In this document: piece after piece, positions 62,802-64,000 of the stretch
Layout of the letters: every line of letters begins with the position of its first letter
How positions within the stretch are numbered: position 1 is the stretch's first letter
NCBI RefSeq assembly: GCF_900105125.1
Contig: NZ_LT629750.1
Span: 1,674,001-1,738,000, forward strand
From: Bradyrhizobium canariense
Lineage (GTDB): Bacteria; Pseudomonadota; Alphaproteobacteria; Rhizobiales; Xanthobacteraceae
Direction of reading: 5' to 3'
DNA: 64,000 bases
Made by a program: the position numbers and the translations under genes
The notes under the pieces: generated by a model
Told to the model about the DNA's origin: nothing
Seen by the model: the letters and a program-made list of their open reading frames with translations, nothing else
Databases searched by the model: none

Positions 62802-63752
62802 ATGATCACGACGACCACATTGCTCCAGCGCTTTCCACGTTTCATCCCGGGTTGTGCGATGGCCCTGGTCTTGATGGCTTGCGGAACGCCGTCATACGCC
62901 CAAAGCGTCGCCGTCATGGTCAACGGCGAACCCATCACCAATTACGACATCGAGCAGCGCTCGAAACTGGACTATATCTCGACGCACAAACAGCCGACCC
63001 GGCAGGAAGTGATCGACGAGCTGATTGATCAGAAAGTGAAGATCAGGGAAGCCAAGCAATTTAGCGTCGACCCAAGCTCTTCCGATATCGACGCTGCGTT
63101 CGGCGAGATGAGTTCGCGGATGCGCTTGACACCTGACCAGCTCGCCAAAACGCTCGAAGGCCAGGGCATTCGCCCCGAGACGCTGAAGGAGCGCATCAAG
63201 GCCGACATGGTTTGGACCAGCCTGGTCCGCGGGCGCTACAAGGAAAGCCTCCAGGTCGGTGAGAAAGAGGTCGCCGCCGCGGCCCGGACGCAGGGCGACG
63301 CACCGGACGAGAAGGCGGAGAGCGAAAGCTTCGAATACAAGATGCAGCCGATCGTTTTGATCGTCCCGCGCGGATCTCCGCCGGCCGTCATCGAAGCGAG
63401 GCGCAAGGAAGCCGACGCCTTGCGCGAGCGGATTCAGAGCTGTGATGAAGCGAATACGCTGTTCAAATCCATGCCAAATGCCGCAATCCGCGACGCCGTG
63501 ACCAAAACCTCAGCCGACATGCCGCCTGTCATTCGTGAAGGGCTCGACAAAACCCCGATCGGTCATCTGACCGCGCCAGAGGTAACAAAACAGGGTGTGG
63601 AAATGGTCGCGCTCTGCGGCAGAAAGCCGACCACGGTCGACACTCCGCTGAAAAAGCAAATCCGCGACAAGATGTTCGCCGAGAAATTTGAAGCGAAGTC
63701 GAAAGCCTATTTGCAGCAAATCCGCAAAGCCGCGATGATCGAATATCGTTGA
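62802..63752 (+). CDS. surA: Periplasmic peptidyl-prolyl isomerase/chaperone SurA-like
   Basis: 316 residues from ATG 62802 (an in-frame ATG at 62739 is possible; neither has a strong ribosome site). Signal peptide up to PSYAQS. SurA N-domain: VAVMVNGEPITNYDIEQRSK, QEVIDELIDQKVKIREAKQF, DIDAAFGEMSSRMRLTPDQL. One parvulin-like region follows but the rotamase core is weak, and the protein is shorter than E. coli SurA (428), having at most one such domain. Probably chaperones LptD and other barrels, as its operon place suggests. Confidence 0.85.
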   Translation: MITTTTLLQRFPRFIPGCAMALVLMACGTPSYAQSVAVMVNGEPITNYDIEQRSKLDYISTHKQPTRQEVIDELIDQKVKIREAKQFSVDPSSSDIDAAFGEMSSRMRLTPDQLAKTLEGQGIRPETLKERIKADMVWTSLVRGRYKESLQVGEKEVAAAARTQGDAPDEKAESESFEYKMQPIVLIVPRGSPPAVIEARRKEADALRERIQSCDEANTLFKSMPNAAIRDAVTKTSADMPPVIREGLDKTPIGHLTAPEVTKQGVEMVALCGRKPTTVDTPLKKQIRDKMFAEKFEAKSKAYLQQIRKAAMIEYR

Positions 63753-63755
63753 TGC

Positions 63756-64000
63756 ATGGCAAAACCCCTCGCGCTGACACTGGGCGAACCCGCCGGTATC
63801 GGACCCGATATCACCATCAAGGCGTGGCTACGCCGGAGTGAGCTGAGGCTACCGCCCTTCTACCTGCTCGGCGACTGCGGCTTGCTCCGTGACCGCGCGA
63901 AAACGCTCGGGTTGGATGTCAGGCTTGCCGAGGTTCGCGCCGAGGATGCATTTGGTGCATTCGCGGACGCATTGCCGGTCGTGGCAACCGGTTCTGCGGC
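63756..64000 (+). CDS. pdxA: 4-hydroxythreonine-4-phosphate dehydrogenase, N-terminal part (runs off the window)
   Basis: About 81 residues are visible from ATG 63756: MAKPLALTLGEPAGIGPDIT, then IKAWLRRSELRLPPFYLLGD. The GEPAGIGPD motif is the family hallmark. The enzyme oxidises 4-phosphohydroxy-threonine in pyridoxal phosphate synthesis. It starts 3 bases after surA, and surA-pdxA is a widely conserved pair (ksgA usually follows). The 3' end is cut by the window edge. Confidence 0.93.
   Translation, partial: MAKPLALTLGEPAGIGPDITIKAWLRRSELRLPPFYLLGDCGLLRDRAKTLGLDVRLAEVRAEDAFGAFADALPVVATGSA

Overview
The window looks like chromosome of a Bradyrhizobium-type alphaproteobacterium (Nitrobacteraceae/Bradyrhizobiaceae). 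The grounds are: high GC coding sequence; a eukaryote-like glutamine synthetase II with a small divergent DUF2735/GstI-like gene; a two-domain malic enzyme; the purN-purM / pgsA-like / hdaA / ppk / ppx block; the lptF-lptG-lptD-surA-pdxA block; and several dispersed palindromic repeats of the kind I remember from Bradyrhizobium genomes. This assignment comes from recognising families, not from a search. No rRNA, tRNA, CRISPR array, intact prophage or intact insertion sequence was seen.

Layout. 1-6.7 kb: a small secreted protein, a decayed IclR regulator beside repeat debris, an ABC-F ATPase, a divergent pair of DJ-1/PfpI-domain genes (one an AraC-type regulator, one an isonitrile-hydratase-like enzyme followed by an NTF2-like gene), and a royal-jelly-type beta-propeller protein coupled to a 49-residue basic protein. 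6.9-9.7 kb: a small orphan, a Sel1-repeat protein, a ModA-like binding protein without a signal peptide, and a GrlR-like protein built of two copies of the domain. 10-12.2 kb: nitrogen assimilation, with glnII behind a clear sigma-54 promoter and a divergent gstI-like gene. 12.4-24.3 kb: a run of mostly monocistronic accessory or housekeeping genes (tyrosine phosphatase, SGNH hydrolase, SDR, DUF2161, monooxygenase, GNAT, thioesterase, DUF805, cobalamin-binding protein, M20 deacylase) and several tiny secreted or membrane proteins, including a duplicated 53-residue pair. 24.5-28.5 kb: envelope genes (L,D-transpeptidase, exported glutathione peroxidase, polysaccharide deacetylase) and a DHFR-like enzyme.

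28.6-32.3 kb is a compact cyclic-di-GMP-themed cluster: DUF2336, PilZ, an orphan, PilZ, and an HD-GYP protein with a degenerate receiver domain. 32.4-43.3 kb holds an outer-membrane beta-barrel, DoxX, aspS and malic enzyme, SelO, a 36-residue membrane peptide, an unexplained 21-bp inverted repeat, ribonuclease D, an autotransporter-like barrel and a cold-shock protein. 43.4-51.9 kb holds purMN, a CDP-alcohol phosphatidyltransferase, hdaA, ppk and ppx (polyphosphate), TerC and ndk. 52-57.6 kb holds a Gly-rich secreted protein, a second ABC-F ATPase, a lipoprotein, holC and pepA. 58-64 kb is the LPS-transport/outer-membrane assembly operon lptF-lptG-lptD-surA-pdxA, joined by ATGA and TAGTG overlaps; pdxA runs off the end.

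Most of the window is ordinary core genome. The most interesting points are the gstI/sigma-54 arrangement at glnII, the tandem GrlR-domain protein, the c-di-GMP cluster, the duplicated 53-residue secreted peptides, two unlisted-size membrane peptides (50 and 36 residues), divergent start codons sharing one CATG, and the inverted repeat between selO and rnd.
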